A stretch of 64,000 nucleotides of DNA from Kitasatospora cheerisanensis KCTC 2395 (GTDB taxonomy: Bacteria; Actinomycetota; Actinomycetes; Streptomycetales; Streptomycetaceae): NCBI RefSeq assembly GCF_000696185.1, contig NZ_KK853997.1, forward strand, positions 488,684 through 552,683, given 5' to 3'. Within the stretch, counting starts at the first letter, position 1, and the number at the start of each line of letters is the position of its first letter. The position numbers and the translations under genes are program-made. Under the pieces are notes generated by a model. The model saw only the letters and a program-made list of their open reading frames with translations. It ran no database searches and was not told the origin of the DNA. Shown piece by piece: positions 8,112 through 16,405 of this stretch.

Positions 8112-9185
8112 GTGGCTGGTGAACGAGGGTTGTGGTGGCGGCGGTGGCCCGAGTGGGTGGCTGCGGCAGCCGCCGGATGGGCGGTGCTGTACGCGGGTGT
8201 CGAGGTCGGCTGGGCGGTGACGGGCACGGCCGTGCAGTGGAAGGAACACTCCTCCTACGCGCCGGGGGTGCAGCTCTTCCTGGCGGGCCTCGCGCTGCTG
8301 GCCGGCGGCGCAAGCCTGGCCAGTGGCCGAACTCTCGGCCGGCCGGGGCGGGTCGGGGTCTCGGTGGTGCTGGCGGTGGCACTGCCGGTGTTCGTGGTGG
8401 GGATGAACGGCCTGCCGATCTACTTCGTGACGCTGGCGACGCTGTCCGGGGTGGAGAGCGCCACCGGCCTGGCCCAGGTGCTGCTGAACACGGCCGGCGC
8501 CGCCCTGCTGCTACTCGTCGGACTGGCGTACCGCCGACGGCTGCGCGGCCGCTGCCCGCGCTGCGGCCACCCGCACGACGGTCCCGGCGACGGCCCGCTC
8601 GCCCACCCGTCCGCGTCCCGGGCCGCACGACGGACCCGCCTCGCGTCCTACCTGTCCCTGTGCGGGCTCCTGCCGTGGGCGGGCGCCAAGACCGTCTGGA
8701 CGCTGGGCGGCAACGCCCTCGGCGTCTCCGGCGAGGCCTGGCAGCGGTCGACGGACGCCGTCGCCTCGGGGCCCGCGAAAGCGGTGGCGTCGGCGGGGAT
8801 CGACGTGACGGTGCTGGCCGCGATGCTCGGGGTCTTCCTGCTGCTGGGCCTGCTGTACCGGTGGGGGCAGGTCTTCCCCCGCTGGACGCTGTTCCTCGCC
8901 GGGCGCCGCGTCCCGCGCCTGCTGCCGCTGGTCCCGGCCTGGCTGACCGGGATCCCGTTGACGATGTACGGGGCCGCCCTCCTCGTCCTGGCCCCGCTCC
9001 TCGCCCTCGGCGTCCTGCCCGCCATCGACCCCTCCCCGCCGTTCACCTCCAGCGCCGGAGTCACCTGGTTCGTCGCGTTCGGCGGCCTGGCCTTCGCGGG
9101 CCTCGGCATCGCCCTGCTGCTGGCCGCCACGTCCTACGCCTCCCGCACCCGCCCCGCCTGCGCCGCGGCGGCTGCGAGGCCGTGA
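8112..9185 (+). CDS. Hypothetical multi-pass membrane protein
   Basis: 357 aa with about eight hydrophobic segments and a cytoplasmic loop near residue 150 that carries a single CPRCGHPH motif, possibly half of a metal site. No transporter signature is recognised. The GTG at 8112 has GAGAGG nine bases upstream; an ATG at 8064 is possible but would add a basic, non-membrane leader. The stop overlaps the GTG of the HEAT-repeat gene by four bases, so the two are translationally coupled and may form a complex. Confidence 0.75.
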   Translation: MAGERGLWWRRWPEWVAAAAAGWAVLYAGVEVGWAVTGTAVQWKEHSSYAPGVQLFLAGLALLAGGASLASGRTLGRPGRVGVSVVLAVALPVFVVGMNGLPIYFVTLATLSGVESATGLAQVLLNTAGAALLLLVGLAYRRRLRGRCPRCGHPHDGPGDGPLAHPSASRAARRTRLASYLSLCGLLPWAGAKTVWTLGGNALGVSGEAWQRSTDAVASGPAKAVASAGIDVTVLAAMLGVFLLLGLLYRWGQVFPRWTLFLAGRRVPRLLPLVPAWLTGIPLTMYGAALLVLAPLLALGVLPAIDPSPPFTSSAGVTWFVAFGGLAFAGLGIALLLAATSYASRTRPACAAAAARP

Positions 9186-9613
9186 ACTGCCTGGACGCGT
9201 CCGCGCTGCTCGACCTTGTCCGCGATCCCGCACCCGAGGTCCGGGCCACTGTCGCCCAGCGGCTCTCCCCCAGGTCCGCGTCCGACCGGCGGCTCGGCCC
9301 GGCCGTCCGGGATGCGCTGCTGGTCCTGATCCGCGACGAGAGCCCGTGGGTGCGGCGCTGCGCCGCGCAGTCCCTCTCCGGCTCCGACGATCGCAGCGCC
9401 CCCGTCCTGGACGCCTTCCTCGCGCTTCTCGAGGAGGACGAGGCAGATCTGCGCCTGGAGACGGCCTGGGCCCTGGCCCGCCGTGGCCACCCGCGCACCG
9501 GGGAGGCGTACGAGCGGGTCGGGCCGCTCGGCATCTTCTCGGAGCCCGACCACCGGCTGTCAGGCCGCCGGCTCCACCGTGCGGACGATCCGAGCGACCG
9601 TCGGCGCAGCTGA
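9182..9613 (+). CDS. HEAT-repeat protein
   Basis: 143 aa. At least two HEAT-like helical pairs are visible: LVRDPAPEVRATVAQRL and LIRDESPWVRRCAAQSL, followed by LEEDEADLRLETAWALARRG. Such small helical solenoids act as protein-binding platforms. The GTG start lies inside the stop codon of the membrane protein (GTGA overlap), which fixes the start and implies stoichiometric production with it. The C-terminal 30 residues are basic and probably disordered. Confidence 0.8.
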   Translation: MNCLDASALLDLVRDPAPEVRATVAQRLSPRSASDRRLGPAVRDALLVLIRDESPWVRRCAAQSLSGSDDRSAPVLDAFLALLEEDEADLRLETAWALARRGHPRTGEAYERVGPLGIFSEPDHRLSGRRLHRADDPSDRRRS

Positions 9614-9679
9614 CGACGCCGCGGCGGACGAGCAGTCGCTGATCGGTCGTCAGCAGGCAGGCGGCAGGCAGGCCGGGCC

Positions 9680-10660
9680 TCAGAGCCAGCCCCGGTGGGC
9701 GGCGCGGACGCCGGCCTGGAAGCGGCTTTCGGCGTTCAGGCGGGCCATCAGGTCGGCCATCTGGCGTTTGACGGTGCGGGCGGAGATGCCGAGTTTGCGG
9801 CCGGCGGCCTCGTCGGTGTGGCCGGCGGCGGCGAGTTCGAGGAGGGTGCGTTCGGCGGTGGTGAGGCCCTGCTCGTCGACCGCGACGGTGGAGCCGAACG
9901 GCGTTGCCGTGGCCCAGAGTTGGTCGAACAGGGCGCAGGCGACGGCCAGCATGCCGGGGCTGGTGACCTCCAGGGCGCCGTGTCGCGGGTCGGCGGGGTC
10001 GAGCGGGACGATGGCGACCCGCCGGTCGACGATCACGACGGGGGTCGGCACGATCGGGACGGTGCGCATCTGCCCGCCCAGGTCGGTCAGCCAGCGGGCG
10101 TGGGCCAGGGTGTCCGGGTCGTTGCGGAAGCTCTCCCGGCAGATCGCCCTGATGCTGACGCCGCGGCGCAGCGCCTGCTCGTTGAGCTGCGCGGACGCGG
10201 CGCGCGCGTCGGGGCGGTGCGCGCCGCCGGGGTTGAGCGACAGGCACTCCGTGACGGCGTTCGCGGCGAGTTCCTCCAGCCGGCCGCGGACGGAGTCGAG
10301 GCTGTCGAGCCGGATCGCGGCCTCGGCGCGGTGGTGGCGGTGTTCCTCGTGTTCGGCCGCGAGTGCGGCGATCGCCGTCCGGGTGGCCTCGATCTGGCGC
10401 TGCTTGGCGGCGGCTTCGTCCTCGGCGGCGGCCAGCAGGGCGGAGAGGCCGACCGCCGGGCTGACCGGCCACAGGGTTCCGTCGGCGTGGGCCGAGGGCC
10501 TGATCAGGGCCAGGTCGGCCAACTCGTCCAGGGCGGAGCGTATCTGCTGGTCCGTCATGCCGGTGTCCCGGGCGAGTGCGGCGACGCCGCGGGCCGGGTC
10601 GGTGAGGACCGCCTGGTAGAGACGCTCGGCCAGGCTGGAGAGACCGAGTAACTCGAGCAT
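9680..10660 (-). CDS. LuxR-type regulator with TrmB-like N-terminal domain
   Basis: 326 aa. Residues 1-75 form a TrmB/MarR-like winged helix (LYQAVLTDPARGVAALARDT). A helical linker follows, then a central PLD-like effector region with ICRESF and VVIVDRRVAIVP, as in streptomycete TrmB-LuxR hybrids. Residues about 265-320 are a LuxR HTH (LTTAERTLLELAAAGHTDEA). There is no phosphoacceptor domain. It is divergent from a 61-aa peptide gene and a 92-aa gene, which it probably controls through the palindrome in the shared intergenic region. Confidence 0.9.
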   Translation of the reverse strand: MLELLGLSSLAERLYQAVLTDPARGVAALARDTGMTDQQIRSALDELADLALIRPSAHADGTLWPVSPAVGLSALLAAAEDEAAAKQRQIEATRTAIAALAAEHEEHRHHRAEAAIRLDSLDSVRGRLEELAANAVTECLSLNPGGAHRPDARAASAQLNEQALRRGVSIRAICRESFRNDPDTLAHARWLTDLGGQMRTVPIVPTPVVIVDRRVAIVPLDPADPRHGALEVTSPGMLAVACALFDQLWATATPFGSTVAVDEQGLTTAERTLLELAAAGHTDEAAGRKLGISARTVKRQMADLMARLNAESRFQAGVRAAHRGWL

Positions 10661-10729
10661 TCTGCCGCCCCCCGCGGTAGGTGCCGTATCAGTCGTTGTC
10701 GAACCAGTGTGCCGAGCGGCGGTGTCCGC

Positions 10730-10752
10730 GACAAGACGGGCCCGTCCTTGTC
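10730..10752. promoter_or_regulatory. Near-perfect palindrome, candidate operator of the LuxR-type regulator
   Basis: GACAAG...CTTGTC outer arms flank a GGGCCC centre between 10730 and 10752; the arms match with a single one-base offset. It lies 70 bp upstream of the regulator start and 180 bp upstream of the peptide gene, in the shared intergenic region. Confidence 0.4.
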
Positions 10753-10931
10753 CCTTTGGGGTCAGGCACGTTGGGGCCACGCGCAGGGCGCTGACAGCGG
10801 TCGGCCGGTTCGGCAGGCTGATGCATGTCGGAAGCGCCGCCCCGGAGTTCGGGGCCGGGAGCCGCGATCGTCCGACGTCCGGTCCGCCTCGCCGACGACC
10901 GGTCCGCCTCGTCCACGAATGGAGTCCGTCC

Positions 10932-11117
10932 ATGTCCAGCACCGCCCTGCTGCCCCTCGCCGCTGTCGCCCCGTTCGTGTCCGCCGCCACGGTCGTCACG
11001 GTCGCCGGGCTCGCCACGGTCGGGGCGCCGGCCCCCGGCCCGGTCGGCACCGGTGGTGTGCTCTGCTTCGCGGCCGGTTCCGGCAACGGTTCCGGCGACG
11101 GCTTCGGCTGGGGCTGA
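10932..11117 (+). CDS. Small exported-looking peptide, 61 aa
   Basis: The product has a hydrophobic N-terminal segment (LLPLAAVAPFVSAATVVTVAG) and a C-terminus made almost only of Gly, Ser, Asn, Asp and aromatic residues (GSGNGSGDGFGWG) after a single Cys. There is no charged N-region of a classical signal peptide. It resembles a small secreted or membrane peptide, such as a signal or bacteriocin precursor, but no family is recognised. The stop shares one base with the ATG of the 92-aa gene, so the pair is an operon, divergent from the LuxR-type regulator. Confidence 0.55.
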   Translation: MSSTALLPLAAVAPFVSAATVVTVAGLATVGAPAPGPVGTGGVLCFAAGSGNGSGDGFGWG

Positions 11118-11395
11118 TGACGGATCAGCCGGTCCTGCGCCTGACCCTGACTCACCTGGTCGGGCCGGCGGACGCCGTGGTCGCCCCGCAGTGGCTGACC
11201 GAGCACCTGTGGTGCCAGGCCCGGGCGGTCGACCGCCTGGAGCACGTGCGGGTGCGGGTCGCACCCGGCCGGATCGGGGTGGCGATGTTCGTTCTCGCCG
11301 CCGATGAGTTCGGCGCCGTCCGGAGCGCACGGGCCGTCTGCGCCAGGGCACTTGGCGCCTCCGGCGAGCTGCGCGGCTGGCGTTTCGCCGAGTAG
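11117..11395 (+). CDS. Hypothetical 92-aa protein coupled to the small peptide
   Basis: A soluble 92-residue protein (LRLTLTHLVGPADAVVAPQW; FVLAADEFGAVRSARAVC) with one Cys pair, no signal peptide and no recognised family. Alternating beta and alpha pattern suggests a small alpha/beta fold. The ATG overlaps the peptide gene's stop (TGATG), which argues that it handles, modifies or neutralises the peptide, but that is inference from position only. Confidence 0.6.
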   Translation: MTDQPVLRLTLTHLVGPADAVVAPQWLTEHLWCQARAVDRLEHVRVRVAPGRIGVAMFVLAADEFGAVRSARAVCARALGASGELRGWRFAE

Positions 11396-11551
11396 CGGCG
11401 GCCCCGGCACCCGACTGCCCGCCTTCCTGCACGACCCCTCTCCCCCGACGCATGCCCTCCGCGGGTTCCGGCTGCCCGGAACCCGGCCCGCGGTGCGGTT
11501 CCGCACTGCCTTTCAGCTGTCCTCCCGACGAAACGGAAGAGTTCTCCCGCC

Positions 11552-13093
11552 ATGATCAGGTTGTTCCGACGCCTCCTCGGTCTGCTGGCCGTCACCGCCG
11601 TGGCCGCCGGCCTGCTGGTCACCGTGTCCGGGTCCGCACAGGCCGCGTTCGCCTCCGGCATCGACGGCTGGATCACCCGCGCCGAGGTGATCGAACGGGC
11701 CCAGTACTGGGTCGACCACCAGCCGGGCCCGTACAACCAGGGCGGGTTCTCGCCCGGCCCCACCGGTGACCGGAACTACCGCCGGGACTGCTCCGGCTAC
11801 GTCGACATGGCCTGGCACCTCGGTTCGGACAACTGGACCGGGAACCTGTCGCAGGTGTCCTACTCGATCAACCGTCAGGACCTGCTGCCCGGTGACATCC
11901 TCCTCGACACCGCGAACCACGTGATCCTGTTCAACGCCTGGGAGGCCGACCACACCCGCTTCACCTACTACTCCTTCGGCGCGGACCCGGTGAAGAAGGT
12001 CGGGCCGGTCTCGATCAACGCCGCGACGATCGACGACTGGCCGAACGGGAACTTCGAGGCCCGCCGCTACAACAGGATCATGGACAACCAGCTGACGGCC
12101 CGTCGCCACGTCGGCATGAACGCCAACCAGACCATGGAGTTCGTCGACAACGACGGCAGCGGCGGGGTCCGGACGAAGTGGCAGGACAACCCGAACAGCA
12201 CCTGGCACGACTGGTACCAGCTGCCGGGCGCGGCGGGCGTGACGGGCGCTCCGGTGCTGGGCCGCAACGCCAACGGCACGCAGGAGATCTTCGCCCGCAC
12301 CGCGAGCGGGCAGGTCGTGTCCCGCTGGCAGCTGGACCGGAACGGCGCCTGGCACGACTGGTACAACCACGGCGGCAACGTCGCCTCCGAACTGGCGGTC
12401 GCCGCCAACGCGAACGGCTCCCAGCAGATCTTCGCCCGCACCCCGGACGGCCGGATCACCACCCGCTGGCAGGACAACCCGAACAGCACCTGGCACGACG
12501 GCTGGCTGACCTTCGACGGCGACGTCACCTTCGTCGGCAACCCGGCCGTGAGCCACAACGCCGACGGCACCCTGGAGGTCTTCGCCCGGACGAACACCGG
12601 CCACGTCATGTCCCGCTGGCAGGTGGCGCCGAACAGCACCTTCACGACGAGCTGGTACGACCACGGCGGCGACGTCGCCTCGGACCCGGTGGTCGGGCTC
12701 AACCAGGACGGCCGGCAGGAGATCTTCGCGCTGACCGCGGACGGCCGGCTCACCACCCGCTGGCAGGACAACCCGAACAGCACCTGGCACGCCTGGTCCA
12801 CCTTCGAGCGCGGCGGTTTCGTCGGCGACCCGGCCGTGGCGCTCTGCCGCAACGGCAACCTGGAGCTGTTCGTCCGCGACGCCGCCGGCACCGTGTGGAA
12901 CATCCACCAGCTGAAGCCGAACAGCGTCTTCTCGGACTGGACCGAGGTCGGCGGCACGCTGGCGACGAACCCGGTGCTGGGCGAGAACCGGGACGGCCGG
13001 CTGGAGATCTTCGGCAAGACGGCCTCCGGCACCGTCACCCACGCCTTCCAGAGCGGCATCGCGAGCGCCTTCGGCACCTTCCGCGACCTGTAG
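11552..13093 (+). CDS. Secreted CHAP/NlpC-like amidase with C-terminal lectin-type propeller
   Basis: 513 aa. A clear signal peptide (LLGLLAVTAVAAGLLVTVSGSAQA) is followed by a cysteine-hydrolase domain of about 130 residues with the Cys in RDCSGYVDMAWH and the His in TANHVILF, the usual Cys-His pair of NlpC/P60 and CHAP cell-wall hydrolases. From residue about 185 to the end there are repeats of roughly 55 residues with alternating KWQDNPNSTWHDW and NGTQEIFAR type strands, as in PLL/tectonin-like sugar-binding propellers. It probably cuts peptidoglycan or another amide outside the cell while the propeller binds glycans. It is followed by a strong terminator. Confidence 0.85.
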   Translation: MIRLFRRLLGLLAVTAVAAGLLVTVSGSAQAAFASGIDGWITRAEVIERAQYWVDHQPGPYNQGGFSPGPTGDRNYRRDCSGYVDMAWHLGSDNWTGNLSQVSYSINRQDLLPGDILLDTANHVILFNAWEADHTRFTYYSFGADPVKKVGPVSINAATIDDWPNGNFEARRYNRIMDNQLTARRHVGMNANQTMEFVDNDGSGGVRTKWQDNPNSTWHDWYQLPGAAGVTGAPVLGRNANGTQEIFARTASGQVVSRWQLDRNGAWHDWYNHGGNVASELAVAANANGSQQIFARTPDGRITTRWQDNPNSTWHDGWLTFDGDVTFVGNPAVSHNADGTLEVFARTNTGHVMSRWQVAPNSTFTTSWYDHGGDVASDPVVGLNQDGRQEIFALTADGRLTTRWQDNPNSTWHAWSTFERGGFVGDPAVALCRNGNLELFVRDAAGTVWNIHQLKPNSVFSDWTEVGGTLATNPVLGENRDGRLEIFGKTASGTVTHAFQSGIASAFGTFRDL

Positions 13094-13109
13094 GACCCGA
13101 CCGGCCATG

Positions 13110-13140
13110 GTGACGGGCAGTCGACCTGACTGCCCGTCAC
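13110..13140 (+). terminator. Hairpin terminator
   Basis: Perfect 13-bp arms GTGACGGGCAGTC (13110-13122) and GACTGCCCGTCAC (13128-13140) around a GACCT loop, 16 bp after the stop of the CHAP/propeller gene. Confidence 0.75.
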
Positions 13141-13331
13141 TTCGCGCTGCGCGAGCCGTCACCCACGCCGCGGCGCAGTACCCGAGCACCCGGATGCCGG
13201 TGCGGAGGTCCGCGGTGGCGCAGCGCCCGGGCGCACGGGTGCGGGCCGACGACGGCGAGTACGACGACGGGCACGGCCAACAGGTCGGCCACGAAAGCGT
13301 CAGGAGGGAGGCGGGTGCGGCCCCCGTCGAA

Positions 13332-13931
13332 TCAGCTCCGTTCGGCCGCCGCCGCGACCCGCTCGCGGTGCCGGGCCCACCAGTGCGAGTCGGCGGTGGG
13401 CAGCCGGTCGACGTCCGGCCGGTAGCCCACCCTCCCGTCGATCAGCTCGCGGACGATGTCGGCGTGGCCGGTGTGCCGTTCGGTCTCGGCGATCAGGTGG
13501 ACCAGCACCCGGTGCAGCGTGGGCGTGCCGGACTGCGCCGGCCACCAGGGGACGTGGCCGACGGCGTCCAGCGGCAGCGCGTCGACGGTGGAGTCGGCGT
13601 GCCGCCAGGCCATCCGGTAGGTGTCCGTGATGTACCCGCGGGACTCCTCCGCGGTGGCCCACTGGTCGGTGTTGGGCGGGAGGCCGTCCGGGCCGAGGTC
13701 CGGGCGGAACCAGGGCACCGGCTCCGCGCAGTGCCGGTCGAACACCCAGCCCAGGTACAGGAGTTCGACTCCGGCCAGGTGCTTGACCAGGCCGAGCAGG
13801 TTGGTCCCGGTCGGGGTGAGCGGGCGGCGGACGTCGCGCTCGGGCAGGCCGTCGAGCTTCCACAGGACGGTCTCGCGGGCGTCCTGCAGGTGCCGGCGCA
13901 GGTCGCTCTTGGGGTCGGTGGTCGTGGTCAT
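13332..13931 (-). CDS. DinB-family protein (DUF664 type)
   Basis: 199 aa, the normal length of the actinobacterial DinB/DUF664 four-helix bundle. Metal-ligand histidines are at the usual places: LVKHLAGVELLYLG, then HRVLVHLIAETERHTGHADI. These enzymes are thiol-dependent transferases or hydrolases, often using mycothiol. ATG 13931 starts 16 bp after the VOC gene's stop, so it is the second gene of a VOC-DinB operon facing away from the ECF sigma gene. Confidence 0.9.
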   Translation of the reverse strand: MTTTTDPKSDLRRHLQDARETVLWKLDGLPERDVRRPLTPTGTNLLGLVKHLAGVELLYLGWVFDRHCAEPVPWFRPDLGPDGLPPNTDQWATAEESRGYITDTYRMAWRHADSTVDALPLDAVGHVPWWPAQSGTPTLHRVLVHLIAETERHTGHADIVRELIDGRVGYRPDVDRLPTADSHWWARHRERVAAAAERS

Positions 13932-13947
13932 CGCGGTTCTCCCGGTC

Positions 13948-14304
13948 TCAGGCACCGAGCAGGCCGACGGGGTTGCCGTCCGGGTCGTCGAACACGGCGA
14001 TCCGGCCCCGGCCGGGCACGCTCCGCGGCTCCAGCCGGCGGCGCCCGCCGAGCTCCTCGGCCCTGGCGAGCGCCTTCTCGACGTCCGCGACCGGGAAGTA
14101 CACGACGATGCCGGTGTACGGGCTGTCCGGGCCGGCCTGGCCGATCCCGCCGGCCGGCTCGCCGCCGTCCGCGCCCACCAGCGCGTACGTGTCGTCCAGC
14201 ACCTGCACCGGCCAGCCGAACAGTTCCTGGTAGAAGCGGTGGGCGCGCGGCGCGTCGGGGGTGGAGATGTCGAACCAGGCGGGGTGGGCGGCATCGCTCG
14301 TCAT
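13948..14304 (-). CDS. VOC-family (glyoxalase-fold) protein
   Basis: 118 aa with a beta-alpha-beta-beta-beta VOC module: WFDISTPDAPRAHRFYQELFGWP, the metal-side strand IVVYFPVADVEKALARAEELGG, and the terminal VFDDPDGNPVGLLG. Members bind metals and act as dioxygenases, glyoxalases or antibiotic-binding proteins. Start ATG 14304 has GAGGAG seven bases upstream. It is divergent from the sigma factor gene 72 bp away; VOC genes are frequent neighbours of this ECF group. Confidence 0.9.
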   Translation of the reverse strand: MTSDAAHPAWFDISTPDAPRAHRFYQELFGWPVQVLDDTYALVGADGGEPAGGIGQAGPDSPYTGIVVYFPVADVEKALARAEELGGRRRLEPRSVPGRGRIAVFDDPDGNPVGLLGA

Positions 14305-14376
14305 GGGGGTTCTCCTCGGGTGTCGGGAACGGTCGGTCGAGGAAGTGACTCCCGCGGTGGGGCAGAATCGTCGCCC

Positions 14377-15387
14377 GTGAGCGAGGAATTTTCCGATCTG
14401 GTGGCGGCCCGCGACGGCGACGACGCCGCGTTCGCCCGCCTGGTGGCGCCGCTGCACCGGGAGTTGCACGCGCACTGCTACCGCATGCTGGGTTCCGCGC
14501 ACGACGCCGACGACGCGCTGCAGGAGGCGCTGGTGCGGGCCTGGCGCGGCATCGCCCGCTTCGAGGGCCGCAGTTCGCTGCGCTCCTGGCTGTACACGGT
14601 GGCCACCCGCACCTGCCTGGACGCCGTCGAGCGCCGCGGCCGGCGGGCGCTGCCCGTCGACCTGGGCCCGGCCAGCCCCCGTGCGGTGGTGGACGCCGCG
14701 CCGCTGACGGAGGTCTCCTGGCTGGGCCCGTACGCCGACGCGGGTCTGCCGGTCGGGCCGGCCGGACCGGCCGCCCGGTACGAGCAGCGCGAGGCGGTGG
14801 AGCTCGCCTTCGTCGCGGCGGTGCAGCACCTGTCGGGCAATCAGCGGGCCGCGCTGCTGCTGTTCGACGTGCTGGGGTTCTCGGCCGAGGAGATCGCCGC
14901 CATGATGGACACCTCCGCCGCCGCGGTGAACTCCGCGCTGGCCCGGGCCCGGCGGCAGCTCGCGGCGAAGGCCCCGGACGTCTCCCAGCAGCAGACGCTG
15001 CGGACCCTCGGCGACACCCGCGTCCGGAGCATCGCCAGCTCCTTCGCCACCGCGCTGGAACGCGGCGACGCCGATGCCCTGGTCGCGCTGCTCACCGAGG
15101 ACGTCACCTGGTCGATGCCGCCGCTGCCGCACTGGTACGCCGGCCGCGACGCCGTCCGGGAGTTCGCCGTGGCCGTCCCGATCACCCGCTGCCCGAGCTG
15201 GCGCCACCGCCTGACCACGGCCAACGGCCAGCCCGCGGTGGCCTTCTACGTCGGCGCGGCACCGGACGCGGTGCACGGGGCCTGGTCCCTCACCGTGCTG
15301 ACGCTCCGTCAAGGTGCGATCTCGGAGCTCGTCTCCTTCCTGGGCCCGGAGCACGTGCTGCGCGCCGGCCTGCCGGAGACGCTCTGA
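14377..15387 (+). CDS. ECF RNA polymerase sigma factor with SnoaL-like C-terminal domain
   Basis: 336 aa. Region 2 (LHAHCYRMLGSAHDADDALQ and FEGRSSLRSWLYTVATRTC) and region 4 (LSGNQRAALLLFDVLGFSAE) are followed by a SnoaL/NTF2-like domain (SSFATALERGDADALVALL; GRDAVREFAV). This matches sigma-J-like ECF factors of the TIGR02960 type, in which the extra C-terminal domain replaces an anti-sigma factor as activity control. GTG 14377 is the only good start. Divergent from the VOC-DinB operon, which is a likely target. Confidence 0.93.
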   Translation: MSEEFSDLVAARDGDDAAFARLVAPLHRELHAHCYRMLGSAHDADDALQEALVRAWRGIARFEGRSSLRSWLYTVATRTCLDAVERRGRRALPVDLGPASPRAVVDAAPLTEVSWLGPYADAGLPVGPAGPAARYEQREAVELAFVAAVQHLSGNQRAALLLFDVLGFSAEEIAAMMDTSAAAVNSALARARRQLAAKAPDVSQQQTLRTLGDTRVRSIASSFATALERGDADALVALLTEDVTWSMPPLPHWYAGRDAVREFAVAVPITRCPSWRHRLTTANGQPAVAFYVGAAPDAVHGAWSLTVLTLRQGAISELVSFLGPEHVLRAGLPETL

Positions 15388-15664
15388 CCGCCGGTTCGCC
15401 GTACCGTCGGTTCGCCGTGCCGTACTCGCGCCAGGTGCCTTCCCCCTGGCCGAGGCGGCCGTTGGCCTTGACGAGGACGGTCGTCTGCCACTGGTGGCCG
15501 CCGGCCTCGCGCAGCGCGGCGAGCATTTCGGGGAGGTCGTCGGGCCCGGCGCCGGGGGTGCGGACGGACCGGGCGTCCTCCGCCGCGAAGTCCCCGGCGA
15601 GCTCGTGGAGGCGCCAGGGGCGGCCGGTGAACGCGGACCCGGCCATGCGTGCCAGGGGTTCCAC
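15290..15664 (-). CDS. Hypothetical protein overlapping the sigma gene end
   Basis: A frame of 124 codons from GTG 15664 reads like real protein for its first 85 residues (LARMAGSAFTGRPWRLHELA; EMLAALREAGGHQWQTTVLV) and then turns into Arg/Pro-rich sequence that overlaps the sigma gene antisense by 98 bp. The true end may therefore be earlier, with a missing base. No family is recognised. It lies upstream of the response regulator below but runs away from the sigma gene. Confidence 0.35.
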   Translation of the reverse strand: MEPLARMAGSAFTGRPWRLHELAGDFAAEDARSVRTPGAGPDDLPEMLAALREAGGHQWQTTVLVKANGRLGQGEGTWREYGTANRRYGEPAVRASPAGRRAARAPGPGRRRAPRSHLDGASAR

Positions 15665-15733
15665 CCACCATCTGCACGGTTCCGTACGACTATTTGTGCG
15701 CCAGCGTACAGATCGGGCCCGAGCAAGGGCCGG

Positions 15734-16405
15734 TCACCGGGCCGGGCCGGCCCCGCCCGCCGTGACGAAGCCGCTCTCGTAGGCGGCGATGACGGCCTGG
15801 GTGCGGTCGCGCACCCCGAGCTTGCCGAGGATCCGGCCGACGTGCGTCTTGACCGTCTCGGCCCCGACCCGCATCCGCCCGGCGATCTCCGCGTTCGCCA
15901 GTCCGGCGGCCATCAGGCGCAGGACCTCGCGCTCCCGGTCGGAGAGCCGGTCGACCCGGGAGCGGTCGGGGGCGACGGGGGCGTGCCGGAGGGCGAGGTC
16001 GCGGACAGCGGCGGGGAAGAGCAGCGACTCGCCGCGTGCCACCAGCCGCACCGCCCGGACCAGGTCGTCGGCGGTGGCCCGTTTGAGCAGGAAGCCCTGG
16101 GCGCCGGCCCGCAGCGCCTCGTACACGTAGGCGTCGTTCTCGAAGGTGGTGACCACCAGGATCCGCGGCGGGTCGGGCAGGGTGCGGATCAGGTGCGCGG
16201 TCGCGTCGATGCCGGAGAGCCGGGGCATCCGGACGTCCATCATCACCACGTCGGGGCGCAGTTCGGCCGCCAGGGCGGTCGCCTCCAGGCCGTCGGCGGC
16301 CTCGCCGACGACGTCGAGGTCGGGTTCGGCCTGGAGGATGGCGCGGAAGCCGGTGCGGATCAGGTGCTCGTCGTCGGCGACCAGCACGCGGGTGGTGGCG
16401 GTCAT
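15734..16405 (-). CDS. NarL-type two-component response regulator
   Basis: 223 aa. The receiver domain (residues 5-120) has acidic residues ADDEH, phosphoacceptor Asp in MMDVRMPRLSG, Thr in VVTTF and Lys in FLLKR. The LuxR/NarL HTH starts at RLSDREREVLRLMAAGLANA. Its ATG overlaps the stop of the histidine kinase gene (ATGA), giving a kinase-regulator operon. Targets are not evident; the membrane-protein gene upstream is a likely partner. Confidence 0.95.
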   Translation of the reverse strand: MTATTRVLVADDEHLIRTGFRAILQAEPDLDVVGEAADGLEATALAAELRPDVVMMDVRMPRLSGIDATAHLIRTLPDPPRILVVTTFENDAYVYEALRAGAQGFLLKRATADDLVRAVRLVARGESLLFPAAVRDLALRHAPVAPDRSRVDRLSDREREVLRLMAAGLANAEIAGRMRVGAETVKTHVGRILGKLGVRDRTQAVIAAYESGFVTAGGAGPAR

